NCBI GenBank assembly: GCA_023374025.1
Contig: SIJG01000019.1
Span: 62,001-126,000, forward strand
DNA: 64,000 nucleotides
Source: Heterodera schachtii
Taxonomy: Eukaryota > Nematoda > Chromadorea > Rhabditida > Heteroderidae
Direction: 5' to 3'
Positions 24,201 to 40,490 of the stretch are shown piece after piece. The translations under genes and the position numbers were made by a program. Numbering within the stretch: the first letter of the stretch is position 1; every line of letters begins with the position of its first letter. A model generated the notes under the pieces. The model made no database searches, was not told where the DNA came from, and saw nothing but the letters and a program-made list of their open reading frames with translations.

Positions 24201-24703
24201 TTCGACGGCGCTATTTTAGGGCTACACCAAGTGCACCCGTTCAACGGTGTCGGTTAGCACTGCCGAAGGATTTTTTTTTTTTTTTTTTTTGCAAAATTGC
24301 CAATAATTGATAGATTTCAAACAGTGTTATCCCCCATTTTTCCTTTTCATCGCCTTGAAAATCGGCAAATTTATAACCCTACAAATCCAAAAAAAAGAAA
24401 AAAAATTTTTCATCGGCACCAGAATTTTTTTTTTTTTTTTTATGGATTCGGTGTTTCCTGTCGAGAAAATTCCATTTTTTCCAAAATTTTCACATACACA
24501 CACAGTTGATCACGCTGTTGCCACTGCTCACGTTTGTGCTACTGTACGCCAAGCGCAATGTGTGGGCACTGATGAAGACGGAGAAGGTGATCTTCCGGCG
24601 ACTGCCCGGCCGCGAGTGGACGCCCGAGTCGTCGGCGCCCAAGCCGCCCAAGGACGAGCCGGAACTGAAGGTGATCGAGCCGCCGCAGAAGCCGATTGTC
24701 TGA
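21252..24703 (+). CDS. CYC1: Cytochrome c1, heme protein of complex III
   Basis: Six exons (21252-21290, 21348-21511, 21847-21973, 22530-22723, 23188-23416, 24506-24703) join in phase to 316 residues. Cytochrome c1 carries electrons from the Rieske protein to cytochrome c in mitochondrial complex III. Seen directly: the presequence [13 protein letters not shown] then [15 protein letters not shown], the heme motif VCAACH in [37 protein letters not shown] and the acidic loop, and PFNPYFPN-type sequence read here as [20 protein letters not shown] with axial-ligand methionine candidates. The C-terminal membrane anchor is [20 protein letters not shown] followed by a Pro/Glu-rich tail. Length and order match the family. 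AATAAA near 24868 may be the polyadenylation signal. Introns 3-5 are repeat-rich, but no lesion in the coding sequence was found. Confidence 0.95.
23594..23905. repeat. Near-perfect palindrome in CYC1 intron 5
   Basis: Arms of about 145 bp are almost identical in inverse orientation around a spacer of about 30 bp (centre near 23755). The inner arms read GAAAAGTTATGGCCAAAAA, the outer GTTGTCCGAATTGAATAAAT. The intron RNA could fold into one long hairpin. Confidence 0.8.
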
Positions 24704-26206
24704 TCAGACCGGATCGATCACATTCATTCATTGATCAGCGACGGATGAGGAGGGATGCTTTGATCACCACCACAAATATACACACACACATTTTGTGTAC
24801 AATGAAATGGAAATGGTGTTGGTGCTGCTGCTGTTGTGTTGTTTGTTGTTGGATTTGATAGGTCGAATAAAAAAAAACAAAAAAAAAAGTGTGTGTGTGT
24901 TGTTATCGGCACGGGCATAACCAAGGGGGGAGAGTTTAATCAGTGACGGTCCCTAGGTTTTTTGGATTTTCGGAGTTTTTTTAGGGGGGGGGGGGTACCC
25001 GCTAGAAAAAAAAATCTCATGCCAGCTAATTTTTCTGAGTTTTTGTCTGTTTTTTAAAGGAATTTTACCCCCTTGGGGGTGCTGGGAGGGGGGTCTTTCC
25101 TGGGTTTGACAATAAGTTGTCGAAAGACACCGAAAATCCGGCACAACTTTTTTTGTTGCTTTTCGGCATAAAAAAATTTGGCACACTCCGAAAAAATGCG
25201 TTCCTCCCTTTATATGAACAGCAGCAGCACCATCAGCAGTCCATTTCTTGTTTTTTCCTGTTTTGCTAGGCGTTGAAACATCCCTTCCCCTCTAAACTAC
25301 CGTAGGCCTTCCATGTTGTACCGTACCCGCTCCACATTTTGTTTGTTTGTTTTCCGTTTTATAATAATTTGTGTGTCTTCATCCTCGCGATCGGCAATTA
25401 TCAGCACAAACATACACATATATAATTGTTTGCTCTTTTATTGTCAAAATCAGTCGTTAAATGTGGCTATAATTACATAAATTGTGTTTTTTCTGCTCAG
25501 AACGGACCAAATAAAACAGACAGAATAATTTATGATGCTTTTTATTTTTAAATTTAAAAATTTATTTAAAAAGCAATTTGGTAACGGAATCGAATGTTTT
25601 ACAATCTTTTTAACCGAATTTGATTTATCGTAAATTTCTATTTAACAAATAAGTTACATTTATAGCGGACAAATGGAAAAAAAATGCACACTACAGTAAA
25701 CAAACACAAATCGTTTACTATATACTAAGTACTATATAACAAAAATATAATTATAGTTTATTAAATTTTAATTTTTTTTTTCCTTTCTAATATAAGCAAG
25801 CATTAAAAATGAATTATGTGGAACGAGAAGAAATATAAGAGACCGAATTCGACAGTTTTTTGGCTTAATTCGGTATTATATTTCCAAAAAATTCACACGG
25901 TCTCTTCCAATTAGAGCTGTTCGAGAGTCTCACTCGGTGCTCAAGTTAAATGAGGTGTCGAAGATTTTCGGAATGTCAGTCTCGAGAATTTTCTTGAAAC
26001 ATCGAACAGCTCTACAATACAATACATTGACGGATAAAACGAATCATTTGGGGTGAGTAAAATGTACGGATGTCGGCAACAAATATATTTATATAATATT
26101 TTTTGGCGCTGATCACACCCATTCTGATCACTCCTAGTATTAATCACACCCATCCTGCTGGTCAATCAATCATTCATTGTTTTTTTGGCATGCATTTTGT
26201 TTCGTT
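24704..26206. other. Convergent intergenic region between CYC1 and ABHD18-like gene
   Basis: Holds 3' flanks of two convergent genes. 25912-26014 is a small inverted-repeat element, TAGAGCTGTTCGA to TCGAACAGCTCTA, containing GAGTCTC words. Fragments of the same end occur at about 33345 and 55505 (TTCGAACAGCCC). No gene. Confidence 0.5.
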
Positions 26207-30848
<4,642 letters not shown>

Positions 30849-30861
30849 TGTTTGCCGGACA

Positions 30862-33730
30862 ATGAAATCCGCTTGGTTTTTGGGCAACAAAATTGCACGG
30901 GAAGGGGGCGCCATTGGGCGATGGGTGGCGAGCGGTGGTGGTGGTGGTGAAAAGGGAGGCAAATCGAATGATGAGGCAGCTAAAAACGGGGCTAAGGACA
31001 AGGACAACAATTTTGTTGTTGTGCTGGCGAGTGCATCAAAGGACCGACTGCAATTGATGCGACAAATTGTGAGAAATTCCGTTTTTTTATTTAGATTTTT
31101 TTGCCAAATTTCCCGAAAAAGGGGTGTGAAAAATGAGAGTTTTGGGACTGAAAAACACCATCATTTGTTTGGCTTAGATTTTTTTTAGATTTTGCCAAAT
31201 TTCAAATTTTCCGAAAAAGGGGTGTGAAAAATGAGAGTTTTGGGACTGAAAAACACCATCATTTGTTTGGCTTAGATTTTTTTTAGATTTTGCCAAATTT
31301 CAAATTTTCCGAAAAAGGAGTGTGAAAAATAATCGAATAAACAAAAGCCAATGAAAATTTAAGAAAACTGATAGTATGACACAAAAGTTTGATGATGCAA
31401 GTTTTCATAAACTTTTGGAAAAATGCTCAATTGTTTGGCTTAGAATTTAGGGAAGAAGCCCGAGAGGTGTATGACCCAAGTTTGGGACTGACTTAGGCGC
31501 TTCCACACTAACTATCGAAAAATGATTTTGCCCAATTCAGTCCGGACACATTAAAACTCAAACAAACCGAATTACTTACATATTTCGGGCATTTTAAAAC
31601 TCTATTTTTTTGGGAGAAAAATATTGTAATACATGGAGGTTGGATTTTTTAAACGACCTCCAATAGTTTTGTTAACAACCTCGTGAGCCTTTAACAAGGA
31701 ATGAAAAATTTTTATTTTTTAAAATAGAATGCCAAAATAAGAATTTAAACCCCCTTCAAAGGGTCTGGAACCAATGGTTGTGCCTTCAAACTGTCCGGAA
31801 GATTTGCCTCGAACAATGCAAGTGGACCAATTTGTTGAGCAAACGGCACGCCAAAAGGCGACCGATGTTGCACAGCGAATGATTGATGAAAAAGTAAATA
31901 AAAAAAATAATGAAAAAAATGGAAATCCGGCGGATTAGCCTCATGGCCGGTATCGAAATTTTTGGCAATCCTGACGAATGGGTGTCCCTAATTTAACTTT
32001 TTTTTTATTTTCGGCTCAAAATCAGTTTCCGAGGGTTTTCGAGGGTGCTGATTACGAATCTGAACTCGGATTTGCCTAGTTCCGAACCCCGGAACCGAAC
32101 TCGAACAAAAAATTTAATTTTTTTTCAAGAATTGGGCCTGAGAAACCTGAAATTCAGCTTTTTTCGAGTAAAATTCATGAATGTAGGCATTGGCCAAGTA
32201 AGGAATAATTTATGGCCTAGCAAACTGAGAAGGGTCACTGATTGGACGCCTAAAGTGTAAATGGAGCCGTAAATTCGAATATATTTAAAAATAAATCAAG
32301 GTTCATTTCGATGCACTGATTGGCTGTGATACAATGGTCTCCGTTGACGGTGAACTGATTGGAAAGCCAAAGGACGAGGAGGACGCATTTCAAATACTTA
32401 AAAAGTCGATGGATTTTGGGTGTCACATTTTTTCTAGGGACTTTTCCGTTATGCCGCCCCCCTCTCCCCCGCCCATAAAATGGAACAAATAATGGTGCGC
32501 CCGAGCAACGGCACCCGGTTTACTTCAGTTGGCCACCCGCACGTTTGCTTTTGGATTATAACATTTTTCTTTTGTCAACCAAATCGAATATTGTTGGTAT
32601 CATTCGATAGCCCTAAGTGTCCTCTATTAGCCTGCAAAATTCCAAAAAATTTCGTCAATTCTGAACAAACTTATGGCCAACAGTACATCCGAAACTAAGT
32701 TTTCAGTCATTATGGCCATAACCTTTTTAACCTTAACGAAATTTTTCGAAATTTTGCAGGCTAATAGAGGACACTTAGGGCTATCGAATGATATCAACAT
32801 TGTTGGATTTGGTTGACAAAGAAAAAGTCCGGGGCCCAACTGATCAAGTCCGTGGCCGCCGTAGTTGAGTGGGTGTGCGGTGTTTTGATCAAAACGCTAA
32901 TCATCGGCTTAATTTTGAAAGTGATCCGCCCCCATTCCAACACAAAATTTATTTATATATAACTTTTGATTAGAGACATCATAGAACCCTGGAATTAGTG
33001 CCATCGGTTCCTCTCGATGTACACGCCCTACTGAAATCTGAATTCTCTCACCGTTTATATATATACTAGTATATTTTTTAAAGGCTTAGCAATCGTTCGC
33101 ATATCATTTTGACTGGTGTTTGCATCATCGACTCTTCAGGCAGTGAAAAGGAATTGTTTAGTGTGGAGAGTCGAGTGGAGTTTGGCGAACTGTCTGACAA
33201 GCTGATCAGCCAGTACATCATGACGGGCGAGCCAATGTGCATAGAATACAATTAATTACCAGACAATCAATGCCAAGACTGAAAATTCCCGAGACAGAGG
33301 CTTGGCCTCGAGACTTGGTCATAAGACCGAGACTTGGCCAAGATTTTTCGAACAGCCCTTTTACGGGTGCAGACTAGAAAACATTTTGTTTATCCTTCGA
33401 CAAACTAGGATTTTCGCTTGTTCTTTTAAAAAATTATGAAATTTTTCACCTGATTTCAAAATTTTTACGGACTTAGAATTCGAACCCTGGTATAGATTCT
33501 GGGATGAAGTTAACCTAACCCATAAAATTTTGCTTAAAAAATGAACAATTCTCACACATTTTAAATTCCCAATATTTCCCAGGGGTCGTGCCGGTGCTTA
33601 TGCAATCCAAGGCAAAGGTGCCGCACTTGTGCAAAGCATTTCCGGCAGTTTCCCGAACATCATTGGCCTACCGCTGTATGAACTCGTTCAGAAATTAGAC
33701 AATCTTTACTTGGAAAAGAATGGACAATGA
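30862..33730 (+). CDS. Maf/ASMTL-type nucleotide pyrophosphatase
   Basis: Exons 30862-31068, 31762-31893, 32301-32419, 33084-33236 and 33583-33730 join in phase to 252 residues. Maf proteins hydrolyse nucleoside triphosphates, often modified ones, to monophosphate and pyrophosphate. Seen: [20 protein letters not shown] (the S-x-S-x-x-R motif), [34 protein letters not shown] then [68 protein letters not shown] and [16 protein letters not shown]. All core blocks are in family order and spacing. A Gly/Lys-rich leader of about 45 residues precedes the domain. The start ATG at 30862 lies 13 bp from the opposite-strand ABHD18-like start. The animal ASMTL methyltransferase half is absent. A partial copy lies at 54.6-55.9 kb. 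Confidence 0.88.
31120..31320. repeat. 98-bp tandem duplication in Maf intron 1
   Basis: A unit beginning AAAAAGGGGTGTGAAAAATG and including AACACCATCATTTGTTTGGC is present twice in a row, with the start of a third copy. The copies differ at one or two bases, so the duplication is young. Confidence 0.8.
32560..32835. repeat. Palindromic repeat in Maf intron 3
   Basis: ATTCGATAGCCCTAAGTGTC at about 32605 and GACACTTAGGGCTATCGAAT at about 32770 are exact complements, with arms of about 110 bp. The paralogous intron at 54.83-55.11 kb has the same palindrome, so it predates the segmental duplication. Confidence 0.75.
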
Positions 33731-34252
33731 GATGATACACAGAAATTGAGAATGAATTGGACGAAAATGAAAATAACAAAGAAATTTTAAATAAAAAATG
33801 TTTTTAAAAGACGAATCATGGAAAATCGAAATTTGATGCTTTCTTTTTTTTTTTTTTTTTATTATCAGGGAACGGATTTGTATGTTTTATCCTATTTTTT
33901 GCGCATGTGCTATCGCATAATATATTTTGGCGATATTTGGAACAAATCTTTTTTTTTTTACAAAATATCTTATTTGGCACTTTTCAAAGTTTCTTTTTTG
34001 TATTTGTTTTTTGACCTTTTCATCACTTTTTTTTTCACTTTTATGGCAAAATTTGAATTTTCTTGAAGAACTTAGAGACCAAAATAAAGTTTACACCAAA
34101 AAGCATTGAAATGATTTTGTTTGTATTTATACTAGCGAAATTGATAAAAAAAAAAGAGAATTTATTTTGAGAAATTCACTTTTTTCAGCAGTTTTTTTTC
34201 TTTTTTTTCAATTTTTGGCACATATTTTGCCTTTTTTGGCGTTTCTTAGCAC

Positions 34253-34426
34253 TATGGTTGAGCGGTAATGTAATTGTAAAAAAACCGGTACCGCTAATTT
34301 TCGGGTTGAAAAACCGGTACTTTTTAGCGGGTCAAATCGGTACTAGTACCGGTACTGGTCAAAACCGGTACCAGGTACTCAGTTGTACCGTTTTTTCAGT
34401 ACCAGTACCGGTACTGCTCAACCCTA
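34253..34426. mobile_element. hAT-type element, ACCGGTAC type, target duplication split by a later insertion
   Basis: TATGGTTGAGCGGTA to GTACTGCTCAACCCTA, with ACCGGTACC words throughout. The left duplication is CTTAGCAC (34245-34252). The right one reads CTTA, then the PIF-like element, then GCAC, so it is perfect once the later element is removed. Confidence 0.75.
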
Positions 34427-34430
34427 CTTA

Positions 34431-34979
34431 CAAGGGAACATTCCGAGCTGTAACTCGGAAAATGCATATGTATTATATACCATTGGATAGAGCAGGGTCG
34501 ACTTCTAGTATGAATTTTTAATTTTAGCGGTGTCCGGCGCCTTGTTCAAGAGTTACAGGGCCTCAAAAATCGAATTTTAGGCCAAAGAGCCCTTTTCCAG
34601 CTTTGTTAATTTTCTATTAATTTTCAACCTTTACACTTATTATTATTTTTGCTTATTTTCACTAAATAAAAATTATTATACATTTTTTTTAGTCTAAAAA
34701 ATGACTTTTAAATGATTTAGTTATATTATACCTTAATTAAAATTTATTTCTTTTCTTGTTGGATTTGAACCCAAGCTCCAAAAATGCGAATTTAACCAAC
34801 TGAGCCACCAATTTTATGTGAAAACACAGCAAAATTCCGATTTTTGATACCCCATAACTTTTTTATTTTTCGCCAGACACCGCTAAAATCAAAAATTCAC
34901 ACTAGAAGTCGACCCTGCTCTATCCAATGGTATATAATACATATGCATTTTCCGAGTTACAGCTCAGAATGTTCCCTTG
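34431..34979. mobile_element. PIF/Harbinger-like MITE with TTA duplication
   Basis: CAAGGGAACATTCCGAGCTG at the left and its near-exact complement at the right, with arms of about 110 bp including GCAGGGTCGACTTCTAGT. Flanked by TTA on both sides (34428-34430 and 34980-34982). 549 bp, no transposase. Confidence 0.8.
34760..34811 (-). pseudogene. tRNA-like sequence inside the PIF-like MITE
   Basis: On the minus strand TGGCTCAGTTGGTTAAAT gives a good A box. GGGTTCAAATCC about 20 bases later gives a perfect B-box core within a TTGG/CCAA stem. The acceptor stem pairs poorly. Likely a tRNA relic able to recruit Pol III. Confidence 0.45.
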
Positions 34980-35072
34980 TTAGCACATATCAATCCGTTC
35001 CCTGCTGATGATTCTCAATAAATGCCAATTGCTCCTGCTGCTTTCGGCTTTCTGTCTGCACGAATCAGGTTT

Positions 35073-37064
35073 TTAGGACAAAAAAATAAGCAACTTTTTG
35101 CTAACATTGCGACGACATATTGGGCACTTTGTCATTTGACTTGCACATGCTTCACACACACAAACATGCCCACAGGGATCAAATGCAATTCTGCGCTAAA
35201 AATTTATGAATTATCGATAAAAACGGAGTTTTTATTTTTTTTTAAGCATTGATAAAATTAAATTCCACCTGCCTGAAAGTATTTTTTAATTATTTGATAA
35301 ACGCGCAAAATTGCATTAAAGAATTTAAGGGTTTTTATGTAGAATTTTATTTATTATTATTTATTTTTTGGGAAAATACATACAAAGTAACAATAATTTA
35401 GACTTCTTGGTCAAACTCAATAAAACTAATCATTCCAAAGCTCTTAACAAACTCTATTAGCCAACAAAAACAATGTATTTAAAAAATATATTGATTTTTA
35501 ATTGCGTTGCTTAATCGCATAGATGGCTTACAAAAAACTTCTAAAGAAAAGAGCAATCAATTTAAATGACCCGATTTAATAAAAAATTATTATGCCAATT
35601 AATAAACACTCGAAATTCTTTTAAAGACACCTGTGCTCCTAGACAAATCACACATGGCCCAACATATTCTCCCGCAAATGAGGAAGTGCGAGAAAGTGTT
35701 GCTGCTCCGCTGGAGTTGGCCACGGAAGACGAAGGACGGGAAACTGTTGATGGCCCAGGGTTGGCCACGGAAGACGAAGGACGGGAAACTGTTGATGGCC
35801 CAGGGTTGGCCACAGACTGAGTGGTTTGCTGGAGATTTGTAATGCGACGATTTATGATTGGAGTGATAGACTCATAGTCAAAATTGAAAGCAGCAAATGC
35901 ATTAAATTGCTGCAATTGCAAAACTCTGAACCATTTAAAGAAAAAACGTTGCTAGATTTTAATACACATACACCTGTTGTATACTTAAAAAAGAATACAG
36001 TTCCAATACAACCCTAATAAAACAATTAAAAAACTTATCTTTCAATGCCATTCCTATATAGACGGTATAAAGCTAGTAGAATTTCTCTATCTCGGCATTG
36101 TTCCAATATTTCTGTCGTTTGATACAATGGAATATCAATGCCATTTTCATAGCTGCCAGTGTATTGAACTCCATTTCCAATATAATATATTACATCATTT
36201 ATTAAACACCACATCTCCAGTTCAAAATGCACAACAGAATTAGGATGATCATCATTAGGAATTCTCCGCTGGTCAATATAAAATGTTTTATGCGCTAATG
36301 GCGAAATGTTGAAGGCAAGCACAAATGGTGCGCGTGATTTAAGCAGTTCAAGACTTGGAAAAACAAATTCAACCTAAATTTAATTAATTTCAGTCGGCAC
36401 GCAAATTAGTTCATCTTTATTAACTATTTCAATTTTTTGATTTGCTTCAATTTTCTAAAATTTCAGGTCAGCTCTTAGGAATATATTTTTCTGTTTTATT
36501 GCATTCTGATATGCACCAACATAACGAAATAGTCACTATAATAGGCGTATATTTTCGTTTCTAAATGACTAATGAGCGTATTAAATGCATATGAACTTTA
36601 ATGCCATCATACTTATGGATAAGATAGCCTATGCTATACAATAGATGTACAATTTTCTTATTTTATTACATTATTCTTATTTATATTTAAAAAATGTTCC
36701 TGGCAAATTTTCATTTTTGGTGAAAAGGCTTAATAATTCGTAATATTTGTTCTGGTGCCGGGATAAACCACTACTGCTAACCAACCATTTCATTTGTGCC
36801 TTCCTCCGTTATCTTAATAGTCGCATTTGGTTGATTTGAATCACAAAGACCGAAATTTGCATTAATTCCAACTGAAACATTTGTTGATTCCCGAAAATTT
36901 TTATGCTGAAAAGCGGTTCCAATTGTTATCGGAATTTGACGACGACGACAAACGATTTCTGCTTTATACACCAAATTGTCCGGCTTTACCCATATTTCTA
37001 TTCGTTTTGTTTGACATTGCAACAGTGAAGCTAAGAAAATAATGCACAGAAGATAGACAATCAT
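35073..37064 (-). CDS. Signal-peptide protein with C-terminal RING finger, copy 1 (splice lesions)
   Basis: Exon 1 (37064-36786) starts MIVYLLCIIFLASLLQCQT, a clear signal peptide, followed by IEIWVKPDNLVYKAEIVC and ATIKITEEGTNEM. Exon 2 (36373 to about 36054) reads VEFVFPSLELLKSRAPFVLA, FNISPLAHKTFYI, HFELEMWCLINDVIYYIGNG and ENGIDIPLYQTTEILEQC. Then about 35930-35631 gives a spacer SVANPGPSTVSRPSS repeated, and SFAGEYVGPCVICLGAQ. The last exon (35195-35073) gives DPCGHVCVCEACASQMTKC then PICRR. Together the last two make a C3HC4 RING, typical of E3 ubiquitin ligases. The N-terminal domain is unknown to me. Compared with copy 2, the exon 2 donor has changed from GT to GA and the exon 3 acceptor from AG to TG. 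Copy 1 may therefore no longer splice into one product, or may be two genes. Confidence 0.55.
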
Positions 37065-37203
37065 CCCTAAAGAAATGCCGAAATGGGATGGCGTATATGC
37101 TAAAATTAATTTATATAAAATAATAATAAATAATAAAAATATATAAACATAAAAGCAGATGGGTTAAATATTTCTTTTTTATGCTCATTGTACAACGGGG
37201 GGG

Positions 37204-37395
37204 GCGGAAGTTTGGGCACCGGGAAGTTTGGGCACCAGGAAGTTTGGGCACCAGAAATTTGGGCACCAGGAAGTTTGGGCACCAGGAAGTTTGGGCACCA
37301 GGAAGTTTGGGCACCAGAAATTTGGGCACCAGGAAGTTTGGGCACCAGGAAGTTTGGGCACCAGGAAGTTTGGGCACCAGGAAGTTTGGGCACCA
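37204..37395. repeat. GGAAGTTTGGGCACCA minisatellite
   Basis: About twelve copies of a 15-16 bp unit GGAAGTTTGGGCACCA, with GAAATTTGGGCACCA variants at regular places (higher-order pattern), upstream of the RING gene copy 1. A single GTGCCCAAACTT occurs in reverse at about 37928. Translations in all frames are open only because the unit lacks stops. Confidence 0.9.
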
Positions 37396-37399
37396 AATT

Positions 37400-38604
37400 A
37401 AGTATTTAAAAAATAAAAATATTTTTATTTGGCTATAAATTGCAACCATCTAATTTAAAACCACAGTAAATTAATCAAGTTAGGAATAGAAAGTTTTTTT
37501 AACGAATATTCACTCGATTAAGCATGCTTATTTTGCTAAACTCATCTCATTACCATTCATTCTATATCAATGCCATACATATGTATTATTTACAATTTAT
37601 AAAATTACAATGCTCAGTCTGTTCAAGACTTATCCTTTTATGAGTTTAAATAGAATTAGACAGGTTTCTTGTAATTTCGGGCCCAACTAAGCCGGGTATT
37701 CAGGTCTAAGTCCAAAAGAAACTAGAACACGTTTAACTCTACGTTTAAACGACCGTAAGAATTGACTAAATAATAAGATTACCAGGTTTCCACATATAAA
37801 TTTTTTAATTTTCAAGAACATAAAAATTTTTGAGCACAAGGGTTGTTAAAATTTATTAAATTTTAATGATTTATATAACATTTTATATATTTATTTTGTT
37901 TTATTTTTTTAAATTAACTCCCTCTGGTGCCCAAACTTCATGTCGCCTGTACAACAACTATGTTTTCCATAATATAGATTTTATTTTTTTCAATAATTTT
38001 TACACATAAATGATGAAATTTAGGTCAATAGACAAAATTTTATTCTATCATATAAAATAAAAATGTACACCCATGAAAATCATTTTTTGCCATTGCTTAT
38101 AACATTTTAAAATTTTTTTTATTTCTTTCGTATGCCGAAAGTAACCAATTCGAAGTTCTCAACTGAAAAACTTTCAATTTATAAGAATAACTTTATCAGA
38201 AAAAGGCCTATTTTACGCTCGAACAGCTTAAAGATATTTGATTTACAATTATGGGGCAAAAAAATAATAAAGAAAGAAATTTTTACTGCGATTTTTATTA
38301 TGCAAAAAGACATAGAATTTTCCCAATGATGTACAGAAGAAATCTTACTCATCATTGACGTAATTCTGAAGTGAAAAATTGATTCATTATTTTTACAAAA
38401 TTTATGTTGGGCATTTATTTCTATATTAATGATTAATGAGGGGATTATTATGACTATATTGCTGTTGTTAGAAATATGAAAACAGAAAAAATAAATATAA
38501 TCAGTGAATTATTGATTTTTTTTTATTACGTCTTTTAAAAAAGGCATATCTTACATGAAGCAATATGTAATGTACAATAATAACATAATAATCTTATGTC
38601 AGCA
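37400..38604. other. AT-rich, no gene
   Basis: No coding signal. 37970-38000 shares ATTTTATTTTTTTCAATAAT with the tandem array at 59.5-60.0 kb, marking the outer part of the segmental duplication. Confidence 0.5.
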
Positions 38605-38759
38605 GCAGGTGGCAGGGGTGGGTTGCGGACAACAGAATCCCGCGCGAGTCGCGCACATCGCGGATTCAAATTGCCGCGAATCGCGCATTTAAAAATGTAA
38701 ATTTTTCGTTTATAAACAACAATATTTTGCGCTTTTTTAAATTTGCATATTATAAAAAC

Positions 38760-38940
38760 TAGAGTGCCTCGGGACCGGGAATTTTGGGCAAACCCGGGAC
38801 CGGGACCTATTCGGGTTGAAAAACCGGGAATTTTTGACTGGGAAAACCGGGAAAAAACCCGGACTAGTCCCGTTCCGGTCAAAACCGGGACAATCGGTAC
38901 TCAGTTGTCCGTGTTTTGGTCCCGGTCCCGCTCAACTCTA
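38760..38940. mobile_element. hAT-type element, CCGGGACC type
   Basis: TAGAGTGCC to CTCAACTCTA, with perfect 8-bp duplications ATAAAAAC (38752-38759 and 38941-38948). CCGGGAC and GTCCCGG words fill it. Confidence 0.75.
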
Positions 38941-39414
38941 ATAAAAACTCAATTAAATTTTGATACTTTGTGTGTAATTAGCTAACATATTTTTTGTAAA
39001 AAATGGCCTGATTATTTTTGCAGCATTTCATAAAATGATTTTTTCCTTAAAAAAACAGCGGAGCGCCGCGAAAAAAAAAATAACGCGGTCGCGGATTCAA
39101 AATTGCCGCGGTCGCTAATCGCGAACGCGTCCAGGGCTGGACGAAATTTCGTGTCGTTTTCGTTTCGGCCTACATTTTCGGCACTTTTTGAGTTTCGTTT
39201 TCGTGTTTCGTTTTCGTCCGCTAAAGTTTTTTCGTTTCGTTTTCGGTTTCGGTTTTCAAAATTTTGTTTTTCGTTTCGTGTTTCGTTTTCGGTTTTTAAA
39301 ATTTTGGATTTTCGTTTCGTTTTCGTTTTCGTTAGAGCAAAATTTTAGGAAAAAGACGAAAATATTTACACCCTTAAGAATTACTTTTTTTGGTAAGAAA
39401 TAATAAGTTTTAAT

Positions 39415-39931
39415 CAGGGTTCGCAGATGAAAATTTTCAAAAGCTCATTATGCAAGCAAAAAAGCCTTATTTTGTGTCAAAAAGCCTCATTTCCACAAAT
39501 TTATTCAAAACACCTGTAAAATGTTCAAATGTTATATTTTTGATTTTCCATGATCAATTTGAGCAATTTTTTGTTAGAAATAAGCAATTTTTAGGGTCCG
39601 GCGGTGCCGATAGGCGCCGCCGTGGGAAAATTGAGAATTTTGGCCATATTTTAGCAGATTTTCATTTAAAAAAATTCATAATTTTGTGGATTTTAGAAAA
39701 ATAAATTTGGGTAAGCTTTCCGTTTGATACTCTATTAAAAACCAAAATTCCAATTAAATAATTGTCAAACATTATGCCAATTTATTGATGCTTTTCTCCA
39801 AAAGCCTCAAAAATCCTCAAAATTTCTCAAAGCCAAAAAAATCTTCAAATCATCATTTCAAAAAAAAAAAACCTCATTGGCCTATCAAAAAGCCACAAAA
39901 TGAGGATAAATCCTCAGATATGCGAACCCTG
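39415..39931. mobile_element. hAT-type element, AAAGCCTCATTT type
   Basis: CAGGGTTCGCAGATGAAAAT to ATATGCGAACCCTG, with perfect duplications GTTTTAAT (39407-39414 and 39932-39939). GC hairpin core at 39599-39622. Confidence 0.85.
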
Positions 39932-40490
39932 GTTTTAATATTGAATTTCGTAGTTCAGTTGTGAAAACAGAAGGTTATGTTGTGTGTGCATTAATGTTCG
40001 ATTCCGCATGCCCGCTCTAATTTACCGATTTTTTTTTATCATTTTTTACCGATTTTGATTATTAAATTTGCTGTGAAATTACACTCAAATTTTCAAAAAT
40101 TTTCCTAGCGACGCCTATCGCGCCGCCGGACCAACCTCCATTGCCCAACTTTAAAAAAAAAAATCAAATTTTCTACGATTGACAAACCCCGATTTTTTCC
40201 CTTTTGTTTATCAAAATCCTTAATGTTTCTTTAAAAAGTTGACTTAAAAGTTGTAAAAATTTAGCACTTTCTGGTGAAAATCAGTCAATAAATTTCACTA
40301 ATTTTCAAAAAATTTTCCAGCGGCACCGATCGGCACCGCCGGACCCCCTGGTCTCCGAAATTTTTTGAAATAAGCGCTCCGCAAAAAAAAAAGTGGTTTA
40401 AAAGGCAAAAAAAGTCTTCAATGGTCGATCGTAATGCAAAGCAAAGTCTATCAAAAGACCCCTTCACTGACCCCTCCCTTTGTTCATGTA

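Larger units (their letters stand above)
33866..35004. mobile_element. hAT-type element with two nested insertions
   Basis: CAGGGAACGGATTTG at the left and CAATCCGTTCCCTG at the right. The paralogous segment (about 55966-56000) runs straight across without this block, which accounts for nearly all of the 1159-bp difference in spacing between the Maf and RING stops. The flanks are poly-T based and only partly alike. It contains the elements 34253-34426 and 34431-34979. Confidence 0.7.

Noticed and set aside
24307..24858. Plus-strand frame with [18 protein letters not shown]
   Set aside because: Frame-shifted reading of the last CYC1 exon. The CYC1 frame matches the family.
31786..31968. Minus-strand frame with hydrophobic stretch
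   Set aside because: Lies over Maf exon 2 in antisense, and the Maf reading has family motifs and good splice phases.
37106..37449. Long open frames reading GSLGTRKFGHQEVWAP and similar in several frames
   Set aside because: They are translations of the 15-16 bp minisatellite, open in all frames because the unit has no stop.
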